From: Planctomycetaceae bacterium
GTDB taxonomy: Bacteria; Planctomycetota; Planctomycetia; Planctomycetales; Planctomycetaceae
Direction of reading: 5' to 3'
Length of the DNA: 64,000 nucleotides
NCBI GenBank assembly: GCA_020638955.1
Contig: JACKHO010000001.1
Span: forward strand, 62,001-126,000
The translations under genes were made by a program, and so were the position numbers. Shown here one piece after another: positions 28,190 to 35,899 of this stretch. Positions within the stretch are counted from its first letter, which is position 1; each line of letters opens with the position of its first letter. Under the pieces are notes generated by a model that saw only the letters and a program-made list of their open reading frames with translations, did not search any database and was not told the DNA's origin.

Positions 28190-29005
28190 TTACCGAAACA
28201 GCCTTCGGAACGAGTTGATGGTGGTTTCCGCAGCCGCTTCGGGCGTGGGCCACGGAAAGGCTTCGGCTGACGCGTAACCCTCGTATCCAATTTCTTTTAG
28301 GGCTGCAGCAATGGGGGCGTAGTCCATATGACCATTCCCCGCCGGGCGGCGGTTTGAGTCCACGAAGTGTACGTGGCCAATATGGCTCCCGCCCGCCCGC
28401 AGTGCGTCGGCCAGATTCGTTTCCTCAATATTCATGTGGAACAGGTCGGCGAGCAGTTTCACGTTCTGGGCGCCCGAGGACTTGAGCAGCGCTACGCCAG
28501 CTTCCATTGTTACGCACAGGTTGGTTTCGTACCGGTTCAGTGGCTCGTAAATCAATGGAGTATTGTGCTTTGCGGCATACGGTCCGAGTTCGCAGAGGGC
28601 CTGGCTGAGATACTTGAGCGCCGTTTCTTTCGGAACCTGGTCGGTGAAACGGCCCTGCATCGAGCCAATGATGGCGGGGGCACCAAACTGGCCGCCGAAA
28701 TCGATCATGTCCTTTATGAATTGGCGTGCCTTGTCACGAATGGGTGATTCGAAGGCCGTCAGGCTCAGCTTATGAATGACCCAGCCCGCCCCAGTGCCGA
28801 CGGCGGCAATTCTTAAGTTGTGCTCAGCAGAGAGTTTGTGGATGTCTTGCGGGTTAACGGCATCTGGCCCAGGCAGGAAGAGTTCGACGGCGTCGTAGCC
28901 GAGTTTCGCGGCCTGCTGAAACCCGGCAGCCAGGTCGTCCCAAAAGACAAAAGGCCCGCCCTTTGCCTGAGATACGAGTGAAATGGTGACGGCTGACTGA
29001 ATCAT
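28190..29005 (-). CDS. Sugar phosphate isomerase/epimerase-like TIM barrel
   Basis: 271 residues from the ATG at 29005, which begins MIQSAVTISLV as typical xylose-isomerase-like TIM barrels do; the frame extends upstream without family-like sequence. Motifs include the Glu-bearing YDAVELFLPGP, LIYEPLNRYET and LLADLFHMNIEE, and DSNRRPAGNGHMDY, which supply the metal-binding Glu, Asp and His residues of the AP-endonuclease 2 superfamily. Relatives interconvert ketoses or act on inositol and hydroxypyruvate. The exact substrate is unknown. It stands alone and is divergent from the DUF1559 gene. Confidence 0.9.
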   Translation of the reverse strand: MIQSAVTISLVSQAKGGPFVFWDDLAAGFQQAAKLGYDAVELFLPGPDAVNPQDIHKLSAEHNLRIAAVGTGAGWVIHKLSLTAFESPIRDKARQFIKDMIDFGGQFGAPAIIGSMQGRFTDQVPKETALKYLSQALCELGPYAAKHNTPLIYEPLNRYETNLCVTMEAGVALLKSSGAQNVKLLADLFHMNIEETNLADALRAGGSHIGHVHFVDSNRRPAGNGHMDYAPIAAALKEIGYEGYASAEAFPWPTPEAAAETTINSFRRLFR

Positions 29006-29309
29006 GTTCTGAGGCCTTTGGATTCCAAGAATGCAAGCGACAAGGGCGGTGGCATCATGGAGGACGCCGGACTGGGGAGCAAGCCACCAGCGCAAAATGG
29101 CCTCCCGAAGACATTATGACTTCCGGTTATTTGATTTGCTTATGATTCTGAAAGTGGCGTGAAAGTGTGATTCATTATTGGTAAACGTGATTTAATTCTT
29201 GACGCATGTGTTTGGGTTGATACGATTCGGGTTACTATCTGACACGAGTTCTCGTGTGATTCTATTCGATCTTTTCACTGTTTCCTCTCATATTGTCTGG
29301 AGATTCCTC
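29006..29309. other. Divergent promoter region, no gene seen
   Basis: 304 bases between the sugar isomerase-like gene and the DUF1559 gene. The right half is AT-rich and carries the candidate promoter at 29199-29226. No convincing small gene is present. Confidence 0.5.
29199..29226 (+). promoter_or_regulatory. Candidate sigma70-type promoter of the DUF1559 gene
   Basis: TTGACG (29199-29204), a 16-base spacer and TACGAT (29221-29226) resemble -35 and -10 boxes, inside an AT-rich stretch. The start of transcription would fall near 29233, leaving a leader of about 77 bases before the ATG at 29310. Confidence 0.45.
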
Positions 29310-30392
29310 ATGCGTAAGATGCGTTCACGGAAAGGTTTCACGCTGATTGAACTGCTGGTGGTCATCGCCATCATTGCAGTCTTGATTGCATTGCTGCTGC
29401 CTGCAGTTCAACAGGCGCGGGAAGCTGCCCGCCGCAGTCAATGCAAAAACAATTTGAAGCAGTTGGGATTGGCGATCCACAATTACCACGACGTGTACAA
29501 GACTGTTCCCATGGCATCGGGGCGTGACGGAGGGCCGGGTGGACGTCGTCAGAGCGGTTTCGTGGGCATGCTGCCATACATCGATCAGGCTCCGCTCTAT
29601 AATCTGATTGCGAACGGTGGAACGCGGGCTTCGGTGAACGGTTCGACCAACTATAATGGCTTCAGCTTTGTGCCTTGGGACAACAACCACAAAGCGGTTG
29701 TTACGCAAATCCCCATGTTGCTCTGCCCCTCGGACAGCGATACGACCGCTCAGAACCCGCGTAAGAAGGCCAACTACGCCTTTTCACGTGGTGATACCTG
29801 CTGGGACCACAGTCCCAACTGGAACGGCAATGGTGGTCGTGGCATTCGAGGATTCTTCGTGGGGGGGCACAACAATGGAAACGGCGGGACACGCCGGTTC
29901 CGCGATGTGACAGATGGACTGAGTAACACCATCGCCATGTCCGAAAAGGTCAAAGCCAAGAACGGTTCGATTTATGTGCGTGATGGTGTCATTGCTCGTG
30001 GTCCGGCTCAAAGTTCGTACCGTAACAACCCAGCAATTTGCCTGAGTCAAGTGGATGCTCAGGGACGTTATACGGTGGGAGTTGGTCGTTGGGCCGGAAC
30101 CCGCTGGATGGACGGTGCTCCTTCATTTACCGGGATTACCACAATTCTGGGTCCGAATAAGCCAAGCTGTACCGATCCCGGTGGCGACCAGCGTGATGGC
30201 GTCCACGAACCATCCAGCCGTCACGTGGGCGGTGTTCAGGTGCTCATGGGGGATGGTGCCGTGCGTTTTATCAGCGAAAACATCGACTCCGGTAACCCGG
30301 CCAGCGCCAACGTCATTAGTGGCCCCAGCCCGTTTGGCGTGTGGGGTGCTTTGGGTTCTGTGCAGGGTGGTGAGCCCATTAGTGAATTCTAA
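29310..30392 (+). CDS. DUF1559 domain, type IV pilin-like protein
   Basis: 360 residues from the ATG at 29310, with GGAG seven bases upstream. The N-terminus has a prepilin cleavage and methylation motif (G-FTLIELLVVIAIIAVLIALLLP) followed by the DUF1559 helix QQAREAARRSQCKNNLKQLGLA. Near the C-terminus HVGGVQVLMGDGAVRFI is the H-x9-DG motif of planctomycete families. These proteins are exported and assembled by type II/IV secretion machinery and occur in dozens of copies per genome; the role is unknown. A terminator (30429-30468) separates it from the small lipoprotein gene that usually accompanies it. Confidence 0.95.
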   Translation: MRKMRSRKGFTLIELLVVIAIIAVLIALLLPAVQQAREAARRSQCKNNLKQLGLAIHNYHDVYKTVPMASGRDGGPGGRRQSGFVGMLPYIDQAPLYNLIANGGTRASVNGSTNYNGFSFVPWDNNHKAVVTQIPMLLCPSDSDTTAQNPRKKANYAFSRGDTCWDHSPNWNGNGGRGIRGFFVGGHNNGNGGTRRFRDVTDGLSNTIAMSEKVKAKNGSIYVRDGVIARGPAQSSYRNNPAICLSQVDAQGRYTVGVGRWAGTRWMDGAPSFTGITTILGPNKPSCTDPGGDQRDGVHEPSSRHVGGVQVLMGDGAVRFISENIDSGNPASANVISGPSPFGVWGALGSVQGGEPISEF

Positions 30393-30428
30393 TAGGGGAC
30401 AGTTTGTGTCTGACTGCGGTTAGGAGCG

Positions 30429-30468
30429 GCAGAAGGCCTGTTCATTGCGAATTGGTCTTCTGCTTTTT
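30429..30468 (+). terminator. Intrinsic terminator between the DUF1559 gene and lipoprotein gene
   Basis: GCAGAAGGCC (30429-30438) pairs with GGTCTTCTGC (30454-30463) with one mismatch, followed by TTTTT (30464-30468). It lies just after the DUF1559 gene and 27 bases before the lipoprotein ATG, so it should reduce but may not abolish read-through. Confidence 0.75.
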
Positions 30469-30495
30469 CATGCTGACTCTATGAGGATTCTTGAG

Positions 30496-30993
30496 ATGAG
30501 ATTCTGTTTACTCTCCTTGCTGTCGGTGTCTCTCTGCACCTTGATTGGTTGTGGTTCCGCAGGTGAAGGCGCGGCACAGCGAGTGCCTGTTTTTAAAGCT
30601 GGCGGAACGGTGACATTCGCTGGTGCGCCGGTGACCGATGCGGCCGTGACGTTCGTTCCCCTGGATGGACAGCCAGCAGCCGTTGGTCGAACCGACGCCA
30701 ATGGGAAATTCACGCTGATGACTTATGAATACGGCGATGGGGCGGCCGTTGGCAGTTTTACTGTGCTGGTTTCGAAATCGGTTTCAGCAGCTCCCGTAAC
30801 GGACGAAGAGACGCCCGAAGCGCATGGCACTGACGCGTCGGCAACCTACACAGCGGGAGCAGCTCACGGTGGTGGAGGTGCTGCGGCTGATGAATTGTCG
30901 ATGGTTCCCGAATCGTATTCGAGTGCGGATACGTCGACCTTGCGGGAATCGGTGACTGCAGAGGGCGAAAACAATTTCGATTTGGAGTTGTAA
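30496..30993 (+). CDS. Small lipoprotein with carboxypeptidase-regulatory-like fold
   Basis: 165 residues from the ATG at 30496, with GAGG nine bases upstream; an in-frame ATG at 30481 lacks a ribosome site. A lipobox L-I-G-C19 predicts lipid attachment. The mature part has AGGTVTFAGAPVTDAAVTFVPLDG and a GRTDANGKFTL segment, a transthyretin-like fold often found in planctomycete lipoproteins that follow DUF1559 genes. The C-terminal third is rich in Ala, Gly, His, Ser and acidic residues. The partner role to the DUF1559 protein is inferred from recurrent pairing. Confidence 0.85.
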   Translation: MRFCLLSLLSVSLCTLIGCGSAGEGAAQRVPVFKAGGTVTFAGAPVTDAAVTFVPLDGQPAAVGRTDANGKFTLMTYEYGDGAAVGSFTVLVSKSVSAAPVTDEETPEAHGTDASATYTAGAAHGGGGAAADELSMVPESYSSADTSTLRESVTAEGENNFDLEL

Positions 30994-31023
30994 CGCTCCT
31001 GCGTAATTCACAGAAATGATTGT

Positions 31024-31062
31024 CAGGCCCGGTGGAATGATTTCTGCCGGGCCTGTGCATTT
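31024..31062. terminator. Bidirectional terminator hairpin between convergent genes
   Basis: CAGGCCCGG (31024-31032) and CCGGGCCTG (31047-31055) form a perfect 9-bp stem, followed on the plus strand by TGCATTTCT. It lies between the lipoprotein gene (plus) and the membrane protein gene (minus) and probably serves both. Confidence 0.65.
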
Positions 31063-31093
31063 CTATGCGGCCAGAACTGGGGCGTATGCGTCT

Positions 31094-31747
31094 CTATGTG
31101 CCGATTGGTTCGTTGGCGCTGCTGTTGCCGAAGCGAATGATGAATGCGGCACAAATGGCTCCCAGCAGGTTGCTGACGAGGTCCCAGCCGGTGTTCGTGT
31201 AATCACCGACGTTGTTGTCTGGCAGGACGAGTGTTGCCAGGAATTCGATGACTTCGTTCATCCCGCCAAAACCCATGGATGCGGCGACGCAAATCAGCAG
31301 CACGCCAAACGTGGGGCGCAATTGATGGCTGGCGTCGATGTAGCGAGCCAATGACTTCACTCCATACCAACAGACGAATGTGGTGATGCCGAATCCCAGG
31401 AAGTGGACGACCATGTCGTACTTGATGATGTAGGGAATGAGCCACCAGCTGTAGAGGACGCGATGATCACCGTCGTATGGCCATGATTCGGGAATGGGGA
31501 TCATGCCGCCCCACATGTGGGCCGCGCCCCAGATGTTGAGTCCCCACAAAACTCCCGTGCTCAACTGGCATTGGCGATGCACCAACAGAACCAGCCCGAC
31601 GAGTATGGACGTGACGACACCGTAGAGAATGAATTCGACATTGAGCCGCCAGATGGAGAGCACAATGGTCGGCAGCAAATAGGCTGCTGCAAACAGCATC
31701 ATGGCCGGAGTAATACGGGCTGCCGGTGGAGATGGTGTGTTGGTCAT
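31094..31747 (-). CDS. Six-helix membrane protein, DUF2238/YjdF-like
   Basis: 217 residues from the ATG at 31747; a GTG at 31819 would add a doubtful extension. There are about six membrane segments. Conserved-looking polar patches are YDMVVHFLGFG, GGMNEVIEFLATL and GWDLVSNLLGA, a pattern I associate with DUF2238 (YjdF) and distantly with VanZ-like proteins. No enzymatic function is established for that family. It stands alone between convergent and divergent neighbours. Confidence 0.7.
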   Translation of the reverse strand: MTNTPSPPAARITPAMMLFAAAYLLPTIVLSIWRLNVEFILYGVVTSILVGLVLLVHRQCQLSTGVLWGLNIWGAAHMWGGMIPIPESWPYDGDHRVLYSWWLIPYIIKYDMVVHFLGFGITTFVCWYGVKSLARYIDASHQLRPTFGVLLICVAASMGFGGMNEVIEFLATLVLPDNNVGDYTNTGWDLVSNLLGAICAAFIIRFGNSSANEPIGT

Positions 31748-31950
31748 GGGGAGTCGAAGGGGCAAAAACGAGACGACCAAATGATTGGATGCACTATATC
31801 CTAATGCCGGGGCAATCACCCACCGTCCGGCTTTGCCTGTGACGGAAGTCCGGTTGTCGCAACGGAATTCGGGGCAATCGTTGTGTGGGAGCGGGGACTG
31901 TCCTATAGTCCGCGTTTGCTGTCCTGTAGCCCCTTAACCTCTTTGTGCCC

Positions 31951-32421
31951 ATGCGGTTTCTGCTCATCGATCGAATTACGGATCTTCAGCCCGGCCAATC
32001 CATTACGGCGATTAAGAACGTCTCGCTGGGTGAAGAATATCTGCAGGACCATTTTCCCGGGTTTCCCATCATCCCCGGGGTGCTCATGGTGGAATGCCTG
32101 ACGCAGGCGGGTGCCTGGCTGATGCGGTACACCGAGGATTTCAAATACGCCACGATTCTGCTCAAAGAAGCGAAGGCGGTGAAGTTCAACCACTTTGTGT
32201 CGCCGGGGCAGACCATTGAAGTGACGTGCACGGTCCACAAGCAGGAGGGGAACCTCTACACTATGAAGGCGGCCGGAACGTGCGAGGGAAAGAATGTCGT
32301 CTCTGCCCGGATTGTGCTTGAACAATCCAATCAGGGGGACAGCAATCCCAAACTGGCTGCCAGCGACGAAACACAGCGGAAGTTCTTCCGCGAACTGTCG
32401 GAAGGACTCTGGTCGAAATAG
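31951..32421 (+). CDS. FabZ-like 3-hydroxyacyl-ACP dehydratase
   Basis: 156 residues from the ATG at 31951; a GTG two codons upstream is possible. The hot-dog fold signature DHFPGFPIIPGVLMVECLTQAG holds the catalytic His34 and Glu48. It would dehydrate (3R)-3-hydroxyacyl-ACP in fatty acid synthesis. A C-terminal extension (about 130-156) is rich in charged residues. It is followed after 81 bases by a FabG-like reductase; no acyl carrier protein or FabF gene is in the cluster, so this may be a second, specialised copy rather than the main fabZ. Confidence 0.92.
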   Translation: MRFLLIDRITDLQPGQSITAIKNVSLGEEYLQDHFPGFPIIPGVLMVECLTQAGAWLMRYTEDFKYATILLKEAKAVKFNHFVSPGQTIEVTCTVHKQEGNLYTMKAAGTCEGKNVVSARIVLEQSNQGDSNPKLAASDETQRKFFRELSEGLWSK

Positions 32422-32502
32422 ACCTGGAGCCTCTCCGCTGCATTGAAATCAACTTACTGCATTCACTGATAGAGTTCAGGCAAACTGAAAACTGAGGTCA
32501 TT

Positions 32503-33255
32503 ATGAAACTTGCTGGTCGTGTTGCGTTGGTTACCGGTGGTAGCCGTGGAATTGGAAAAGCTGTGGTAGAAGCTCTGGCGAAGGAAGGTGCCAAAGTAGC
32601 GTTCATTTACCGATCCAGTTCAGAGGCCGCCGACAAACTGGTTGCCGATTTGGCTCTGGAACAGCGAGAAGCATTCGCGATTAAGTGCGATGTTGCTAAT
32701 AAAGCTGAAGCGGACGCCGCCATTGCTGCCGTCGTCGAGAAATGGGGGCAGCTCGACATTCTGGTCAACAATGCTGGAATCATTCGCGATGGCCTGCTCG
32801 CCACCATGGAGCCTGATGCCTGGCAGGATGTCATCAACACGAACCTGTCGAGCGTCTACAACTTCAGTCATGGCGTCATGCGTCAAATGATGTCGCAGCG
32901 TTATGGCCGTATCATCAACATGTCCAGCGTTGCTTCGGAGTTCGGCAACCAGGGACAAACAAACTACGCTGCGTCGAAGGCGGGAATCATTGGTTTCACC
33001 CGTTGCCTCGCAACAGAAGTGGGACGCCGCAACATTACTGTGAACGCTGTGGCTCCTGGTTTCATTGAAACCGACATGACCGAAGCCGTGCGTAATGCCG
33101 CTGAAGGGGAAATCAAAAAGCGGATTTCCGTGCGTCGCCTCGGTGTGCCTGCGGACATTGCAAACGCCGTGCTGTTCCTGGCATCGGAAGAAACGTCTTA
33201 CGTGACCGGTCAGACCATTGTGGTCGATGGCGGTCTGACGCTCGGCGGAATCTAG
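32503..33255 (+). CDS. fabG: 3-oxoacyl-ACP reductase FabG-like (SDR)
   Basis: 250 residues, a classical short-chain dehydrogenase. TGGSRGIG (11-18) binds NADP, NNAG is at 89-92, and the catalytic set is Ser142, Tyr155 and Lys159 in YAASK. The C-terminal VTGQTIVVDGGLTLGGI is typical of FabG. It reduces 3-oxoacyl-ACP, the step before FabZ, which fits the adjacent FabZ-like gene. FabG-type proteins are easily confused with other SDRs, but length and motifs all fit. Confidence 0.93.
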   Translation: MKLAGRVALVTGGSRGIGKAVVEALAKEGAKVAFIYRSSSEAADKLVADLALEQREAFAIKCDVANKAEADAAIAAVVEKWGQLDILVNNAGIIRDGLLATMEPDAWQDVINTNLSSVYNFSHGVMRQMMSQRYGRIINMSSVASEFGNQGQTNYAASKAGIIGFTRCLATEVGRRNITVNAVAPGFIETDMTEAVRNAAEGEIKKRISVRRLGVPADIANAVLFLASEETSYVTGQTIVVDGGLTLGGI

Positions 33256-33306
33256 TTTCGTCGAAGGCGTTCTATTGGAAGAGGTGTGCAGGCCGGGAAT
33301 ACTCCA

Positions 33307-33720
33307 ATGACAGGTCATTCAAGAGCCGATCAGTTGGATGTCCTCGGTCTGTTTCACTATGCGTTTGCGGCCATGTGGGTCGCCGTACTGCTGCTTCCCC
33401 TGCGAAACCTTTGGGTGCTGAAGCAAGGTGTTGCTGCGTTTCCCGACGGAGAATTGCTGCCTGAGTCTGCCCTTCGAAACACCGTCATTGTGACCATTGT
33501 GTTCTCGCTGCTTGTACTGGTGTTTGCCGGGCTGCTCGTCGCGGCAGGAGCAAGTATGCGGAGTCGCGACCGTTATGGATTTTGCAAGACGGTTGCGTAT
33601 GTGGAATGTCTCGCGTTTCCGCTGGGCACCATACTGGGAGTCATTACTCTCGTCGCCCTCAACGACGCGACCGTGCGTGGCCAGTTCTTTCCGCAGTCGA
33701 ACGCGGAGGGAAAGCAGTGA
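33307..33720 (+). CDS. Small membrane protein of unknown function
   Basis: 137 residues from the ATG at 33307; a GTG at 33286 is an alternative. Three membrane segments are visible (FAAMWVAVLLLPL, TVIVTIVFSLLVLVFAGLLVAAGA, FPLGTILGVITLVAL). I do not recognise a family. Its TGA overlaps the GTG start of the next gene in the arrangement GTGA, with GGAGGG at 33705-33710 inside its end, so translation of the two is coupled and they probably work together. Confidence 0.75.
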   Translation: MTGHSRADQLDVLGLFHYAFAAMWVAVLLLPLRNLWVLKQGVAAFPDGELLPESALRNTVIVTIVFSLLVLVFAGLLVAAGASMRSRDRYGFCKTVAYVECLAFPLGTILGVITLVALNDATVRGQFFPQSNAEGKQ

Positions 33721-35582
33721 CCGCCGCCGCGAGTTCCAAGTTGTCTGAATGGTGGCGATGGAAACTGGTTTGGGCGGCGCTGGTCGTCGTGGGAATTGGC
33801 ATCGAACTGCCACGCTGGTGGACGGTTGAGGCACGGCAGGAATCACTCTCCGGGTGGCTGTGCGGTATTCAGCCTGATGCTCTCCCGCTTTTGTTCTGGT
33901 TGCTGGCCGCGCCGCTGGTGATTTGGCTCAGTCCGACGTTGGATGACAAAGGGAACAAATCTGGCTGGCGCGCATGGATGAAGCGGTCGGCCAAAGACGG
34001 AGAATTCGACAGGGGCGTGGGACTGTGCTGCGTATTGCTGGCAGCGCTCGCGTGGTGGGCGACGGCGGTGCGAGTGGGAGATCAGCTCAACGACTCGCCG
34101 CCCAGCTACCACGATGAATACAGCTACCTTCTGCAGGCTCAGACGTTTCAACAGGGACGAACCTGGAATCCTGTGTTTGCGGAAATGCCGCAAATGTTCG
34201 ACCAAATGCATGTCCTGAACGAACCGGACCTTGGTGGACCGGAAGGGCGGTTTGCCAGTCGCTACTTTCCGGGGACAGGCCTCTGGATGCTGCCCTTCAT
34301 GAGTGGGAATCCGGTCACGGGGCACCAGTTCGCCCAGGTGCTGGTCGTGCTGGGTGTGTTCTTTATTGGCCGTGAACTTCGCAGCAACGGGCTCGGACTG
34401 TTGTCCGCAGCTCTGGCAGCAGTTTCACCGGGGTTATTGATATTCAGTAATCTTTTGTTGGCTCATCATCCCACGCTCGTCGGTCTGATGCTGTTTCTCT
34501 GGCAGTATCTACGGACGCAGCGTACGGGGGGTCTGCTCTCCGCACTGCTGACCGGAGTAGGACTTTCATTTGCCATGCTCTGTCGCCCGATGACTGCGGC
34601 GGGATTCAGTTTCCCTGCGGGAATTGTCTTCGGCTGGTGGTGGCTGTCTGGTCGTGGGAGGTGGATGGCTCTGACTTCAGAGATTCCGCCCTCGTTCTGG
34701 AGTCGCTCCAAGTATGCGGGTGCCTTGGGCGGACCTCTCTTGGTGGGCTTCCTGGCGATGCTCGCCTATCAGAAGTCAATTACCGGTTCGTATTTGGAAT
34801 CGCCGTACCAAATCTATACCGACCGCTACACGCCGCGGCATGTGTACGGCTTCAACAATGTGGTGCGTGGTGAACAGAAAATTGGGCCGAAGGTAATTGA
34901 GAACTACGACACATGGGCGGTGAATCTCACTCCGTCTGTTGCGGCCACGAATGTCGGCGTTCGGCTCTGGAGCAGTTGGCGCTGGACCTTCGGGGTTCTT
35001 CCCGGAGCTGGGACATTGCTGGTCTGGTTGTTTGTGCCGGCAGTTCACGAAGGTCGTGGCTGGTGGGTTGTCTTCAGTGCAATCGTTGGTCTGCACGTGG
35101 CCCACATCCCCTACTGGTTCACTGGCATTATGGACTGGCATTATGTCTTCGAGACGGCACCACTCTGGCTGCTGTTGGCAGGTGCTGCGATCGTTTCGTT
35201 GATTCGTTTGCCCAAGGCCATGATTTGGACCATTGGGTTTGTTACAGCCACGGTGTCTGTGGGTCTAATTTCCGTTCCGCCGTTGTGGCCCGCGAGGGTT
35301 GATGTGGCCATTGAAGAATTGAAATTCCCGCGCGACCACTACGTCGGCTTTCGCGCCGCCGTGGATGAACGTCGCAAAGGGCAAGATGTGCTTGTGCTCG
35401 TTATCCCCGATCCCGATGATCGAAGCATCGACTATGTAACGAATCCGGCGACGCTCGATGGCCCCGTTCTCGTGGCGCGGTGGCGGGGGGAATCGGTGGA
35501 GAGAATCCGTGAGTTGTTTCCTGAGCGGCTGTTGATGGAGTTTGATGTGAAAGGTCATTCACTGAAAGAACTGCCTCCATAG
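33717..35582 (+). CDS. GT39-like membrane glycosyltransferase
   Basis: 621 residues from the GTG at 33717, supported by GGAGGG six bases upstream and a four-base overlap with the preceding gene. There are about ten membrane segments, with an Asp133-Glu134 pair in the first extracytoplasmic loop (SYHDEYSYLLQA), as in GT39/ArnT-type polyprenyl-phosphate-sugar transferases. The loop FASRYFPGTGLWMLPF also resembles that superfamily. It would transfer a sugar from a lipid carrier to a protein or lipid on the outer face of the inner membrane. The acceptor is unknown. The C-terminal 120 residues are soluble. Confidence 0.82.
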   Translation: MTAAASSKLSEWWRWKLVWAALVVVGIGIELPRWWTVEARQESLSGWLCGIQPDALPLLFWLLAAPLVIWLSPTLDDKGNKSGWRAWMKRSAKDGEFDRGVGLCCVLLAALAWWATAVRVGDQLNDSPPSYHDEYSYLLQAQTFQQGRTWNPVFAEMPQMFDQMHVLNEPDLGGPEGRFASRYFPGTGLWMLPFMSGNPVTGHQFAQVLVVLGVFFIGRELRSNGLGLLSAALAAVSPGLLIFSNLLLAHHPTLVGLMLFLWQYLRTQRTGGLLSALLTGVGLSFAMLCRPMTAAGFSFPAGIVFGWWWLSGRGRWMALTSEIPPSFWSRSKYAGALGGPLLVGFLAMLAYQKSITGSYLESPYQIYTDRYTPRHVYGFNNVVRGEQKIGPKVIENYDTWAVNLTPSVAATNVGVRLWSSWRWTFGVLPGAGTLLVWLFVPAVHEGRGWWVVFSAIVGLHVAHIPYWFTGIMDWHYVFETAPLWLLLAGAAIVSLIRLPKAMIWTIGFVTATVSVGLISVPPLWPARVDVAIEELKFPRDHYVGFRAAVDERRKGQDVLVLVIPDPDDRSIDYVTNPATLDGPVLVARWRGESVERIRELFPERLLMEFDVKGHSLKELPP

Positions 35583-35899
35583 CCAATGGGCATTCCATTT
35601 GCGTCAGCATGAGTTTGGTTCGAGTCTGTGACGTCACCGCACATCGGGCGGCGCTCATGTGACTTGAGCCAAAGTCGGTTTTGGTCGTCCGAAACACAAG
35701 AATCCGACGTTTGGATTTGCATCGGCGAGTGAGATCGGGTAATCCAGGAATCATAAGGTGCCTGCGCTAAACGCGGGCGGTTTGGGGATTACATGGATCG
35801 CGTTGGTCAGTCCGCCAAGAATGAATTGGAAAGACTGACGCGTTGGTGTGGTCGATACTGTGACACGGGGTTTCCCGCTATTGTCGTTTGGAGGTTTTC
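35583..35899. other. Intergenic region, no gene seen
   Basis: 317 bases between two rightward genes. It should contain the promoter of the large exported protein gene, but no clear -35/-10 pair, hairpin or coding frame stands out. Confidence 0.5.
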
